Source: Toxotes chatareus (Eukaryota > Chordata > Actinopteri > Toxotidae). From it: a stretch of 64,000 bases of DNA. The position numbers and the translations under genes were made by a program. Under the pieces are notes generated by a model. The model ran no database searches. It saw only the letters and a program-made list of their open reading frames with translations, and was not told where the DNA came from. Location of the stretch: the NCBI GenBank assembly GCA_016801885.1, contig CM028898.1:13118858-13182857 (forward strand), read 5' to 3'. Every line of letters begins with the position of its first letter. The stretch's first letter is position 1. Shown in pieces: positions 40,107 through 54,250 of this stretch.

Positions 40107-43014
40107 CTGCCATCATGAATCTTGCTCGTTTGGTCTGCACGAGTGTAATCCCCTGCCTACTGGGTTTGTATGTTGTGGTTACCCTGGTCAGGATGAGGAT
40201 GTAAGGCGATATGTTCAGCCTTAAAAGCATCCTGAAGAGGAAGTACTCACTAATACAATCAATCAATAAAAGAAAAGGTTCATCTGGTCTTTGCTCAACT
40301 TATGGTCAAGTTTTTTTCTCTTGCAGATTATTTTTTTTTTTTATAACAAATTGAATCTTCCTGTAAATTCAATTTAAGTCAGCAAAACTACAGCGAATCA
40401 GTGAATCAGCAGAGACTTTTTCATCAGAACCAATCCTGAATATGTTTGAATGGAATATGAGTAGCCAATGTGGGAAAAAAAGAAGGCAGGAAAATGGGTG
40501 CATAATTAGGTCAATGCATTAGGAATCTGTTGAGTTGCATTTTGATTCATCTTGCCTTGCCCCGTTTGAACATGTCACCTGCATGCAAATGATTCTCTTT
40601 CTTGTCTACCCGAGAGGGGTAAAAAAAACTACTTGAATTCATTGATGCCATTGTCTGGTATTAGATACAATCAATCTGGTGAGTGGGTGGGGAAGCAGGA
40701 TGAGGGGCCTGTGGAGATTAAACAGAAGCCTCACCATGGTTGTTCCAAAAACAAAATAAATCCATTCATCCAATTAGGGGCTGCGGAATATTCCAAAAAC
40801 AGAGTTGGACTTGGCTTCTCTGCTAATTTACACTCTGCATCGATCTGAATATCCTAATAGACTGGACGAGATTATAGGCCACATCAAAGTCTGCAGGACT
40901 TAAAAACAAATAAGCCAGAGTGACTGGGTGGCACGGCATATTTAAAGCAAGCCGAAAATATGCAAAACTGGATACACAGAATCAGCTATGCTTGCATAAT
41001 GAATTCTTGCAACTTGAACCACAGTTCATTTGAGAAAACTGGCAGAGTTTTCCAGCATTTTTGCAGTGATTATCCATTTCCTCATGTCTTTAGACTTTGA
41101 TGTTACATTATCTAATCTTTCACTATTTTGTCAACCCAAATTTTCTATTCATCCGTTTGTAGCCAAGACAGAATATGTGGTTTACACTATTCCTCCTCTC
41201 CAATCCCTCGTTCTCCCTTTGGAATAAAATGAGTTTAGCTGTTCAACTTTGATTAACACCCAGCGTTCCCCATCCTGCTGAGCAACTCCGTCTGTTTGAA
41301 GAATCTGGCCCTGTTTGTTTCCCTGCTCCTCCTGGTGTGTGATGCATGACAGCACTCCCCCTCAAAATGCAGCTTTATTCCACACACAGGGGAAAATGGA
41401 GGCAAAGCATGCAGCATTGTTTCACCCTCCTCAAAACCGTGTGGAAAAGAAAGGAAGGTGCAGCGACAAATGCCACTTTGTGCAGAGGGAGAAAAGTGGT
41501 TTGAAGTGGCTGTCCAGCACCGGTGTGATCCATGTAGGAAAGAAAACAAGAAAGGCACGTGTACTGTATCTCGAAGCCCTGGATAAACTCTTAAACCTGC
41601 AGGTGAATTGCATTTGGTGCCCTCGCGGTGTCACACAATATTTGACTCTCCACTGTTTTCTGTGAGCCATTTGATTTTAGTTCATCCGCTGTTGGTCTAT
41701 CTGCTGCTTAGCGAACTGTTAAGGTGGTTAAGGGCTTTGAGATAAACAATTGTTTATATAGCAAAACCTATTGAGACCTCTGTCTAATTTACAACAGTTT
41801 CATGTTCACTGATGTTTTTAAAATCTGATGAAAAAGTGATGAAAGCACCCAACGACAGGATAAACGAATACTTTGATAAGGGTGAGCTATATTTACATTA
41901 CACATTACATTACACACATTACACTATTATTCACACCTTTTTGGAAGTTCAAACTATCCAAGAAAAAAACAATGAAATTCATACAGTATATAGAATAACA
42001 ATGAGACTGTTCTTCCACCCGGGGAGCTGACTAGAGGGGGTTAGTGGCGTGGGGAGGGGGTCTGGGTGCACAATGAGCCCTCTGATGTCATGCTGCTGGT
42101 AATTTGTTCTGAAACAAGAGGGGAAATATTGCTGTGCTGTCACTGCAGTGTCAAGCCTCACACTGCGGGACAGATTTCGCTGACACGTCGTATCCTTTGG
42201 AAAAGTCGCAACTCGGTGCTATTCCCAACAGGACTCAGACATGGCCAGGGAAACAGGGAGAACACACTTACTGTACATTTGAGTAACAGTCACTAACTTT
42301 AACTCTCTGACACAGTGCTGCATAAGCTGCCACCAGAATACAACAAGGCAATAGGGCAAGTAGGGCAATAGGGCAATTAGAATAAGCTGCGCTGTGTGTC
42401 TCTCCAATGAGTAACCTCCCCTCTCCCCTGTGAAGGAGCCAAACGGAGCCACCATCCAGAAATCAATGAAGCACTCCTCATAAAGGGATTGTCAAATTCA
42501 AGTCTGTGCAATTTGTTTTGTGATAACTCTGCAGGCTCATGCATAGAATCAATATGAGGCCCTGTGGCCAAAAAGCAGTGGAGAGGGGGTTGAATGTGTA
42601 TTGATTCGTACTCAGTAGCATTAAAAGTACAAAATTCAGAAGTATTAACCTTTGATTGTATGTGTGTTTAGATCAGTTTGAAAGTTAATTTCACACTGAA
42701 GTGGACACTAATTAAGGTTGCCTTTACATTGTTTATGCACTATCAATATCCCATGCTTTATGTGACACCTCACATGATTTACAGCAAAGGTGGCTTTCGT
42801 GTTTTTTCTCAGAAACTTGAAATTCCTGGTCACGCATTTTTATATCTTTGTAGGTGCGGATGACATTCAATTCTCATATACACATGCAAGTAGATGAGTG
42901 TTGGTTCATGTCTCCTATGATAATGAAGCATTTTTTCACACTTGCGTTGAATGTCAGTTGTGAAAGATATAAGTCAATTAACTCAAAGGGCAGCATTTTT
43001 GTCATTACCTCCCC

Positions 43015-43016
<2 letters not shown>

Positions 43017-43051
<35 letters not shown>
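43017..43051 (+). repeat. Poly(A) tract, 35 A
   Basis: Longest homopolymer in the window, flanked by the 9-bp inverted repeat TTTGTCATT / AATGACAAA. No recognisable retroposon body precedes it. Confidence 0.95.
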
Positions 43052-43053
<2 letters not shown>

Positions 43054-44633
43054 CAATGACAAATAGCAGGCAGCCCTCCCTTTTGTAGAAAATCATTACA
43101 CAATTTGAGTGAGAATAGAATATTCTGTGCCCAGGCTTGCCTCCTGTTATTGCACCATTAATAACTTTTGCAGCTGCCAACAACACCAAGCTTGGTTGGA
43201 GAGGAGCTGACTAATGCAGTCAGTAAATTAAAACCATCCGTGTTTGTTTTCATAAGATAGACCAATCCCTGTTGTCAGAGGTTGCCCCCCCATTTCTCTC
43301 ATCCTCCTACCCAGTACATCTATTTGTGTTGTACTTTTTGAAAGTATGACTGCATTCTTCATTTCTCCTTTGAGCAAACAAACCCTTAAAACTGCACCAC
43401 ACATCCAGCTACTGTATGTTCACCCTGCAGCAGGAATGAAAAGTTTAGTGTGGAGAGTTTGAAATGATAAAGTGAGGGGAAAAAAGGACTGTCTCACATA
43501 AACTAATAAGGTGCTTCTTTTTGAAAATTAATTACCATTGTGCAAACACTAAATAATAAATACACATTTATGTCAGGAATTGCACTGAGATGGAAAACTA
43601 AAGCCTAACTACAGTTAATCTTGCCAGTCATCTCCACATACTCATTAACTGCTGTTTCATGGCTTGATCAAAGAACCTTTTAAATAAGTTTTAATTTTGT
43701 AATTAAAAGCAAATGCCACATAAGACCTATATCCCATTACTTCAGTATTTACATTCATGCAGTTTAATTATGCAGAATCTCTAGCTTCATTATGATGTAT
43801 GGTTGTTATAGAAACTACACTTGCTGCAACAAGGTCTCTAGAAGGAAAAAAGCCTTGCTTATAGAAAACGTACCCAATATGAATACGGCCTTCATGAAAA
43901 TTAGGACACAGATTCAAGAGAGGAAAGGTTAGGTTAAAAAAAAAAAAAAAACACAAATTATACATTGAATTCATCACATTGTTTTTAGTTACATAGATCC
44001 CCTGAGTGTGCATCAGAAATCAAAGAAGAAGAAACATCGGGAGTATAACCAGGCTAAATTTTGCACAGACCACAACTTCTAATCTGTGAAATTGGATGAA
44101 TTTAAGTTGCCTACCAAATGGGATTAAATTGTATTGGCTGCAGTTTGCTGAGAGGGGGGCATATGTGAAAGGAATGGATACGGATGTTACAGTATTAAAG
44201 AGCCCACCATATATTTCACCCAGGAAACACAGTGGAGAGCATCCAGTGGGAGTCAATGGGCTCAGGGAGGCTGGAGTGCCAGCTCAAGAGAGAAGGCTTA
44301 ACAAAGGCTGTGTGGGAGGGCTTCTGCGCACTGTGTGCTCATGAAGTGGAGCATTGTCTCAAGTTTTCCCCCAACTGCCAACCCACACGTGTAGTCACAA
44401 ACCTACCACCCTAGATACACCTAATCACCATGAAATGGTCTGCCTCCCCTGCACGTTCGTAAACTGTGTAATTTTGCACATGTAGACAGTAAGACAATGT
44501 GAACTTAAACTCACTAAGTGCAAGAGGGCTTGAACTAAAGCACTTAAAAACACACATTAAGAGCACAAAGCATTAATATATTCAAGATTACACTTTGCCA
44601 TTTGAGCTGCAGTACCTTGTACATGAGCGGAGA

Positions 44634-44651
44634 GGGTGGGGTAGGGTGGGG
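44634..44651 (+). other. Compact G-quadruplex motif with 1-2 nt loops
   Basis: GGG-T-GGGG-TA-GGG-T-GGGG: very short loops predict an unusually stable parallel quadruplex. It sits in isolated noncoding DNA. Confidence 0.8.
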
Positions 44652-44839
44652 TGGTAATTTCCCAGTGATTGTCGGCTGACTTTTAAAAGGGAATTCAAAA
44701 ACGTATTACTGGACATGGGGAGGACTACCAAGCCTATAAAAACAAGTCTTCTGTGGCCTTGGAGGAGCTTTGTTACTGTCAGTCTGAGAAAATACCATCA
44801 GTGATTTCATTTGGGTTATTTTTAATTCAACATTTCCAG

Positions 44840-44883
44840 CCTGTGTTCATTTAAATAAATAAATTTAAATAAATGAACACAGG
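44840..44883. repeat. Inverted repeat, 14-bp arms with AT-rich centre
   Basis: CCTGTGTTCATTTA (44840-44853) is mirrored exactly by TAAATGAACACAGG (44870-44883). The 16-nt centre is built of TAAA/TTTA words and may fold further. No known element termini are recognised. Confidence 0.75.
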
Positions 44884-47800
44884 TTATTGGCCCCTACCCT
44901 CTGTTACAACTCACTGGAGTTTTTCCTGAACTAGAGCCCCTGCTGACAGCTGGAGATAAGCTACAGACAAAGTGATGAAAATCACAGTTGAAAAATAAAT
45001 AATTAAGTCATTATATTAGGTTAGGTGTAGGGAAATGGCGTAGTTTGGGTTAAACAATAAACACCCATCCTTCCCAGTTAGTCTGGATAGTCCAATGTCC
45101 TGTCAACAGTTTTCACTGTGAGCAAAGTTGTTGCAGTAAAAACTGTTTACAGTGATGTCTATGGATTAACCAAAGTAACTGGCACATTGTTCCAGGAAAG
45201 ACACAAATGTGTGAGCACCAGAAATTACATTCCACCCGCCTCCATTGTTATATTCTATATCTCAAAACCTGGGCCATTAAAATTCAAGCTGTCTATGGTC
45301 AGATACCACTAGCAGTACATGGAAGTGATTAATTTGGGCTCTTTAATCAATCCAAAGCACAAGAACTCAAAAGCAAAAAGTGCCTTGACCGAACTGAGGA
45401 CCATATTTGATGTGTTTTCTAAAAGCCCGTTCACTCGCAAACACTGAAATGATTCAGGCTTTCATTCTGGGAGTAAGCACCAGCTAATCCAAGCATCATA
45501 ATTTGTAACACTCCATGCTTATTAGGTGGTATCTCAGGCATTATGGGCTGAAGTAATTAACTCGAGCCACCCAAGGGTAAAGGTGTTCATGGTACATATG
45601 AGGGCTAAGCCAGTCAAACTGGGGCTAATAATGAAATCAGATACAGTCCCTGTGGTGGGTCACGTGCTGCTCAGCCTGGTCATGGCTTGCATGAAATGCC
45701 CTGCTGTCAATTAAAAGATGCATCAAATATAAAATAACCCACCAGTAATTACTCTCTACTCTTTAATGACACATACTGCACAGGATCATGAAAAGGATCA
45801 TTTTATATCGTTAATTCTGGGAGCTGAAAAGTGAAAATATATAAATCATATTTTCATCAGTGTAATTTTAAGATGATTATTCTCACAATTAGCTAATGGT
45901 ATTAAGAGATTCAAATCTCGACAAATGGACTTTGTCTGTTCCCCTCTTGTGTTGTGTCAAAAAGAACACCAACATGGGCATTGACTTCCAAAAATAATGA
46001 GTTTCTCTCTTGACTTGATAATTGAAGATATAATGAGGGAGAGAGAAAAGACAGAGATGAAGAGAGAGAAAAGAACTGTGTGTGTGCGTGTGAGTGTGCG
46101 TGAAAGAGTGCCCCATATTTTTTGTCATAGCCCTGAGGGCTGGGCACATACACCCCCAGCATTGCAACCTACTTTTTACACCCCTCCCTGGAAAAAAAAA
46201 AAAAAAGCCCAAAGTGTCCTGAGCCCAAATCCAATCTGTTTCTTGTGACACCATTGTCATTTCCATTCTGTGCCAGCGCTGAGAACAGCTCTGCCACCTA
46301 AATGTGCTGTGCTACACTGTTTGTCTTCATGTACTAATGCTGACTGTGAGTACATAAATTACTGCTAAGTAAACATGTAGACATGAAGCAAATAGTAGAT
46401 AAACAAATCATGAAACAAGGGGCAGCTCAGTCATACAGTAGATGTATTTGAAATTTCCTTATCTTTGAGCAGTGTTAGAAATGATTATTTTATGCCTCCA
46501 CATGTATTCTTTAATAATGTACTTGCTGATGCCAAATGGCTTTTTGTTTAATATGAATGTTTTATCAGCTCAATTCATATGAGGGACATATAAAAGTAAA
46601 ATGATTTTGCTTATTTGTATTTTTTCTCCCTCTCCATCTTGGGATGAACCTCCGTCACACTTATCGCTTCTGCATCTGCATTGTAAATTAAATTGAACAA
46701 CGGCACAACATTAGGATGCAAATTAAAGACCTTCAAAAAACATTCAAATAATGATAGGGAGTAGAAAACCAAGGGGGCGTTTAGAAAAGTATTGAAGTTT
46801 TGCTTGGCTGCCTTTATGAGGCCCTCATAACCATACTCTGGGACTTCTGTCAACATTGATAAAATGATAAAATATATTAGTCTCATTTACAAATGTTGTC
46901 TTCTGAGAGAAGGTGTTGTTTCCAAGCAAATATTGACTCATTTGAAATAATTGTTTGTGCCACGAACTGCTAAATTTAATCCACCAGTACACATCGACTG
47001 CTCCTGCAGCAGATGATTTTCTGGTATTTTTTCCGCTAGATGATGCATCCACGGGTAGAATATTCCTACAGTGTTAATTTCAGACACAATATAAAAACAT
47101 ATATATCAACTTTCATTGTGGCTGATGTTTCTCATTTGTCTAAATGACTGTGCATCTGCCTACTTCTCCATTTGATTTCCTCTCTGGCATTAACAGTGTT
47201 TCTCACGTGTAAATGTACAGATGGATATCTACATCAAACCGTGAAGAAATATTCATTTTATGGATTGTTGGCAGGTGTAATGTCGGCATCTTTTTATTGT
47301 GTGTGCACTATGAAAGCTACTGCATCTTCCTGAAAGCTATGCACAAATATTGAGATACTACAACCTTAAATTTTAGCTTTGCAGATTTGACATGATAGGT
47401 ATGATGATGCAATATGGATATATAATTTAAAACCCCCATACAAATATGAACCCAGAGCTCATCGGAAAGAATAAAGCACTGCTGATGAACAGCTTCAAAC
47501 AGTCCCTGGCAGAATAGATTCCTTTAGTAACCTTGTAATTTATACCTAAATCGCTTTTTATGACAGGACAGACAAAGATCGCATCATGAGGGATCCAAAG
47601 GTAATCCAATTCAAATGAGGTTCAGGGCAACATGCTTTGTGATTTATTGTTTTCCATTCCATGCTCATCTCTCTGTGTACATGCAGCACCTTTTGTTTGC
47701 CGCAGCTATCATGTCTCTGTCAATCATGCTAGAGCCATGTTACTTTCAGAAAACACAATAAGCTTTAAAGACAGAGAGAGAGGGAGTCAGCAAGAAGGAG

Positions 47801-49189
47801 AGAGAGAGACTAAACATTTCTGTTCTGTTTCCTGTTTTCTGTCTCCATCCATACCTCTCTGCATGATGGTAATTGCTGCCAGCAGGTAACACATTCAATT
47901 AAACACCTTATTCCTGGATACAAGTAAAACATGTTCTTGATGCTGCATTTAGAACCGGCATACGACCATTCAAACAACATTCAACGCAGGGATTTTTTTT
48001 TTTTTTACTTTTTTTTTCCTGTAGGATCCCTGTACTGCTTTAACAGTCAAGAGAAGCAATTAAAAGCTGGCAGAGGGTTAACTAACACCCAGTGGAGCAC
48101 AATCGATGAGCGGCATCCTGCTTGAACTAATCACAGTACTGAGGGTGAAGCCAGCCAGCAGACATGAAAAGTACAGGAAGCAATGACAGGGCTAATGGTT
48201 TGGAAAATGCAGCTGATGAATGAGGAGAAAAGGTTGTGACTCTGTCTTCGCCCTCTTTTATTTACCTTGCTTCTGGGTACCATGATGACTTGAATCTGAT
48301 ACTGAAGCTTTCCTTCGACTTGAAGGATCGTGAGATGGGTGGATAGAAGGGTGAAAGTATTTTGCACAAAACTATGAAAACATCCTTACATAACATCCTT
48401 TGTAATAAATTAACATAATTGTTCTTCATATGTGAAATGTGAGCATGATACAGCAGTATGATATAGGTGTGCTACATGAATATTATGTAATCCATGATGA
48501 GAAATCATTCTACAGAACATGGAGGAACAGGATTTTTTTTTTTATTATAAGGTTATGACTTTTATTATGTTTTTGAATTGGTTTCTTATTGTTACTAGTA
48601 ATTGTCTTCCTGTATGTTTAAGTATTTTGTGGTATTTTGTGGTATGTGTTAATATGTTTGTTACCGCAGCATGGGGGTATTTCCATAGGTCTGATTTATG
48701 TGAGGCTGAGTGCTTCCAGATATTGGTCATAAATCTGTCATGTGTTACTATCAGCTAAACTGATTGGAAAGGGGTTTCTTTTTTTCTCTCTCTCTCTCTC
48801 TTTAATAGTATAAAAAGTGAGTTTCCCTGTGGTTTGGGGGAATCTCTGCAGACACTCTGCTTGTGTAAGTAAACATTCCAATGTGTTGTACAATATTTAC
48901 TTTTATACTCATCTTCTACTGTGCTTTGTGTGTTTATTATTGATGGAAATTTCCACATGTCCATATGAATGTCAGATAATTTCACTTTATACTCATATTC
49001 ATCACGTCCAATAAAAGACTTACTAGCGTTCACCAGGTAATGTTTGAGCAAACTGGCAGTTGCTTTTGTAGACATTAAGCCCGACTGTCATTTAGACAAA
49101 ATGGCTCCATACCATTTTCTTTAATCTCTTCAGTGTAAATTACTGCTTAGAGCCTGTGAATCACTTTTTTTTCCACTCACCCCACAGAG

Positions 49190-49520
49190 GAGCGTCAGCT
49201 ATCATTTTGGGAGCAACGAGCGAGCTAATGAAACCTCTCAGCGTTTAGAAATAGGACCACAGAAGAATTTTCTATTTGCATCAGGTCATTGTTTGATCCA
49301 TAAAAGAAAGGAAAAGAGATGAAGGTGCAGGAAAGAAAAAAGTCTTTGTTTCCTATTGAAGACAGCCGTCTTGGCAAAAGAGTAAACAATGCAGCTCCGC
49401 ACACAGCTTGGAGACTTAATGGAGCCATCGCCATGGCAACCCCATTTTCTAGTCATATCTTTAATGAAAAGGTAATGAGAGAAACATAACAGTCCCAACT
49501 TCATTACCGGAGTAAGATTC
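49190..49520. promoter_or_regulatory. Possible conserved element with RFX X-box-like site
   Basis: ATCGCC-AT-GGCAAC at 49427-49440 has one perfect RFX half-site and one with two mismatches. The surroundings are complex, CpG-retaining and non-coding (GAGCGTCAGC, GCAACGAGCGAGC). Regulatory role is inference. Confidence 0.28.
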
Positions 49521-50676
49521 AGCAATAAAAACTAAATCAGAGCGTCTGTCATTTGAAGGAGCAGCAGCAGCAGCAACAGGTCTGCTGCATATGATGGTTA
49601 TAAAAACAGACCTCAGTCATTGAGCACAAGGAGACATATGCCTGGTCAGCTGCTGATCAGATGACAGGTGTCCCATTTGAGAGTGCATCATGTCTCTTTT
49701 ATCTGCCTTATATTCCAAAATCTTAACTATTAAAGATTTAATATTCTGCATATTCTGTATTTCACTCATCTCTCACACACATGCTGTACATAACACACAG
49801 GACGCAGACTCAAACAGTACATTTCAGGAAGGACTGCACAAAAGTATTGTCACCTTTTGAGCTGAAGCCTAAGCCTATTTACACGTCCAGCAGAGGCTAA
49901 AGGAACGCTAGCATTCATTTGGTGTCGTGTTTCTGGTCACCCGGCAGAATCTGATGATAAATGTCTGTGAGTTTGTCCCTCATGAGTAATAACTCATTGT
50001 CATTTATTAGTGCAGCTTTAAGTAAAGAATCTGACTACTTCATCCACCACTGTACAATCTGTAGGTAGCACTGAACAAAATTTGTTGCTGAAACAATTTA
50101 TGTATAAGCTGAGATGATTAAAGGTGCACAAACAAACTTTAAATCTACTAATCCAGAACACATTTCTTTCTCCAATCATCAAATGCATGGCCGCTACGCA
50201 ACAGGAAAAGACATGCATGATCAAATTGTCTTGGACAGTCTCTGCATGTTTTGCACATTTAACACAACCAACATTCATCCTGTTTTGTTTTTTTATAATT
50301 GGATATGACCTCTAGAAGGGGTTGTCCTCCAGAAAATGAGATGTGGCCCCTTTACCAGCCCTGTAAGGTAAATATGCGTCACATTTGAATCCACGTCTCA
50401 CTGCAGCAGTTTTCCTTGTCGTCCTCTCCTCATTATCACAGTAACCTTGTGATCTCGCCAATTTTTAGCCGTAATGATGCATGATATTCTGAAAGTAATT
50501 TTAATCTGGACTGGGGAGATCCAGCTGCCAGGTACCAAAGTAGTCTTTGGCCGCCTTCAGCGGTGCACTCAAGCCACACAAAGTCCATCACTAGCCTGCC
50601 TTCTTACCTCCTCCCCCCACAGCCCTCAGACATCTTCCATGCATAATTAGCTAGAGTCCACTGAGGAAAGCAGAGC

Positions 50677-50697
50677 TTTTTTTTTTTTTTTTTTTTT
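50677..50697 (+). repeat. Poly(T) tract, 21 T
   Basis: Homopolymer run in otherwise unremarkable noncoding sequence. Confidence 0.95.
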
Positions 50698-53600
50698 CCC
50701 AAGATGAGAATTTAAAAAAACCCCTTGCTTAATGTTGTATTATTATTTCTATGAGAAGTGGGCCTTGTTTGTGCGATGTATTAAGAGAGCCCTAACAGAT
50801 CTCTGTCATAACACTGCACAGAGTTGGCATTTTGTCAAGCAGTGTTGAGATTTATTCTTACTCAGCTGCAATTTTATTTTAACAATCTCTCTTTGAGCAC
50901 AAGCAAACAGGGTGAAAGGCTCAGTGTAGTGATATCAGAGCCAGTTGAATGATAAGTTATGGCCAAAATAAAAAGAATGGTAAGAATGATGCCCTGGGCT
51001 GCGTCCCAGATCTGCTATGAATACATTCGAGGATAATTGTGTGGAGTGACTGGACCACTGTGTTTACAAAGGCGCATTAACGCCAAAGCAAAGACAGTCC
51101 AGGAGGGAAGAATGTACAGCAGAGCAGTGGAGGGGTCTGTCTGTTTTGAATACATTCTTTCCTCATTGTCCTCTCAGACAGGAGGATTATTGCTGGCTGG
51201 ACACACGCTCTGGCAGCACAGGCCTTCATTATTATGCAGCAGTCGACACAGGTTTAACAAAGAGAAATTTGTCTAGCATTTGTTTATCTGGAAGAGCAGA
51301 GTCTGGCACGGTAATGCTGGCAGCAACAGCAGCAGGCTAAGGTGATAGACACTCAAGCAAGTTGGCGGTTGCTCACAACCCCTCCCCACCCTCCCAACAT
51401 ACCCTCTCTACCACCATCACCCTCTTATGCTCCCCACAGGTGCACAGATTTTCTACCTCCCACATCAAAGAGACAGCAGCAGAGTGAGAGGCTGAAGTGT
51501 AGAGTGACATAGTTTTTTCTTCAATTGTATCCTGTATTGAAAAGACGACTCCATATTATTCATTACCTGTAAATTGGGATTTCATTCATTTGAATTTTGG
51601 AGGCCAACCTTTTGTCCAACACAAAATTCAGCCAGCACAAGTTTGACTAAATTTCCTAAGAAAAGATTCAATACAGTTTTTGGTTGATGGTTCGATGTAA
51701 AGCTCTTTTAGTGAAAGACATTTACACTGATCCACAAAATCACCAAGGTAAAGTGAAACATCAGACTTGACTTTCTCCCCTGAGGAGTAGGTGTGGCAAC
51801 TCCAAGTTACTGACAGTTTTTTTCCCCCCGCCTCGCAAGCTTTGTTGCAGGAAGAGGGTGGGGCATTTGGCTTGTCCTTGACCTTCCTGTGAACCGAATA
51901 CATCAGGAGTCTGTTGCTGAGGAGATTAAAATCATGCAACAATGGGATGCCACAGGAGTGAAAAGGAACAGGGTTTGTGCAATGTATGCAACACCAGTCT
52001 AAAGCTGTCTGACAGTTTTGTCTGCACACAGCGGTGGTTTAATCTTAGCATACACGTAAGAGGCAGAATATGCCTCTGTTGTGACACATTTCCTCGTTCC
52101 ATTTCTTGCAAGGGTAACAAAGAGGGTCAGTGATGAGTCAGACTTTTTTTTCCTTTTTGGAAGAGTTGTAGAGACTCAGGAGGAGATAAGAGAGGTGTGT
52201 GCACTGTATGTCTTTGAGGTATCATCACAATCAGCCGTGCTTTCCCATCATACATCTAGGGAGTGCTGTGAGTGCTGCATCCTTGTCTTATTACAGACAG
52301 CAGGTGCAGATGGTTAAAGGCAGGTGCTCTGCGAAAAAAAAAAGGAAAAGAAGAAGGAAAAAAAGAACAAGCACCTGGTCCCTCTGTTGTAGCAGTCTGG
52401 GGCTGCTCTCACTATGATTAGCTTTGTTTCTCCAACAGAGCGCAGCGAGGAACAAGACCTACAACTTCATTAGGGCGGAGCACAGCACCCCTTCTTTTGC
52501 TTTTGTCCTACACTTGACTGCACTAAGTTAGAGGAGGACAGGGTGTCTGTGAAGATCAGCTTTTTATTAGGAGCCACGGCTCTGTCACTGGAGTGGTGCC
52601 TCTCCACAAGAAAAGAGCTATAATCTGAGGCATGTTAGTTCTACCGAGTCATGATGAGCAAGCATTGAAAAAGCACTTGCCTGATTTCACAAAGACCTAC
52701 GCAGAAAGTGAAAGAAAGACCCCCAGAGCTGACCTGACAAGCAGCAATAAGCTCACTCCTACAAGAGTTTGGCTCGGATTCAGTGCGGCTTTCTGACCCC
52801 CCTCCCAACTTTGTTGTTTGAGCTCGAATGTGCAGGTAGTGAGTCTGAGAGCACTGCCGAGGCAAACGTGTAATCACAAGCCCCTCCACTACATTTTCAA
52901 GATACTGTGGTGTATCTTCAAGGACGAGCAGAGGAAATGAGTGTGAATACTGTGTTTGTATTGTCAGAGCTCGTATGCCCACAGATTTGCTTTATTCATG
53001 GCCTCACTTCATCTGCCAGCCAACCATTGAATAATTGAAGGAATTATCAGGCCAGGGGATCCAAAGCCCCTCAGAAATGTGTCATGCCCCTGAGCAAAGC
53101 CTGCAGAAAAGAAAAAAAAAAAGAGAAAGAGGGGCCTCCTAATTCAGTGCTCCGTGTGTACAGCCGCACAACACAACCCAGTAATGTTCCACCTACATAC
53201 AAAGACACACATACAAAATTAAAACATAGAGGTTGATGATGCCACAAATGGCAAGCTTTGACTGGCAGAATATCAATAGCTCATAACAGCAGGAGCCCAT
53301 GCGTGTCAGATAAATTTATGATTCTCTCCAAATGCTGCTCTCCTATTTTCCTCTACATCAGAATGGATGTTTTTGATGTAGCAAGATTTCACCATGCAGT
53401 TTGGCTAGTGTCCCTCATACAAAGAATGTGACTGACGCAACATTAATCTCTAAACAAAGAGACTGGCACAACTACTCAACTACAATTTCAGGGCTATGAG
53501 GTGGCAACGTCAGTCTCAATTTCTCACTGCTCCTTCACGAGCTGTTCCACTTTCTCCAAATTCTCATTTAGATCAAACAAAACACTCCAGAAAGGAGGTG

Positions 53601-54221
53601 AAACGGTACCGTTTAAACCCGTGACACACATGCACACAGGGGACCTCCTTCTAATTTTCTAAACAGAGTAATGGCAAGAACTTTTAAATTTGCCATAATA
53701 AGGTGTGACCTACATGGGAAGGAGCCAAAGCCCAGACTCGAGCTCCCAGCAAGATTCCTGCCTATTGAGTATTCCAAAATGTAATGCATGAACATTAAGG
53801 AGGAGAGCTTCTCCTCTAAAGAAATAATTCTCTCACGGCTGACACACAACACTTCCTGGAGCACAGGTTGGAATACATACCACATCCTTCAAGGTGAAAA
53901 GCATGCAATATTTATTTTACTGATACACTGTTTGGTGTATTTAAAAAAAAAAATAAAAAAAATGTTACCAACACCAGCTAAGGTTGTAACATAATATAAT
54001 CTCTCTGACACTGACATATGAAATACATTCCTTAGCTGACATTCATGAATAATGGCAGCTGTTTGGAGAAGAACAACTCTGAGGTCTATTTTCAAATAGG
54101 TTTCAGCTGCGGTGCTGCAAAACAACTATCCTGCTGTTTGTGTTGAATGGAAATGCATCTTTCATGAGCTCAGGATAATGTAATATGTATGTTTAAGAAA
54201 AATACATATACACAAAAGGAC

Positions 54222-54250
54222 GGAAGGAAGGAAGGAAGGAAGGAAGGAAA
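54222..54250 (+). repeat. (GGAA)7 microsatellite
   Basis: Seven GGAA units, slightly extended by GAGAAG. GGAA arrays can bind ETS factors, but function here is unknown. Confidence 0.95.

Noticed and set aside
41315..41665. 116-codon frame, plus strand
   Set aside because: No similarity recognised and no splice or start context. A long frame on the opposite strand overlaps, typical of chance.
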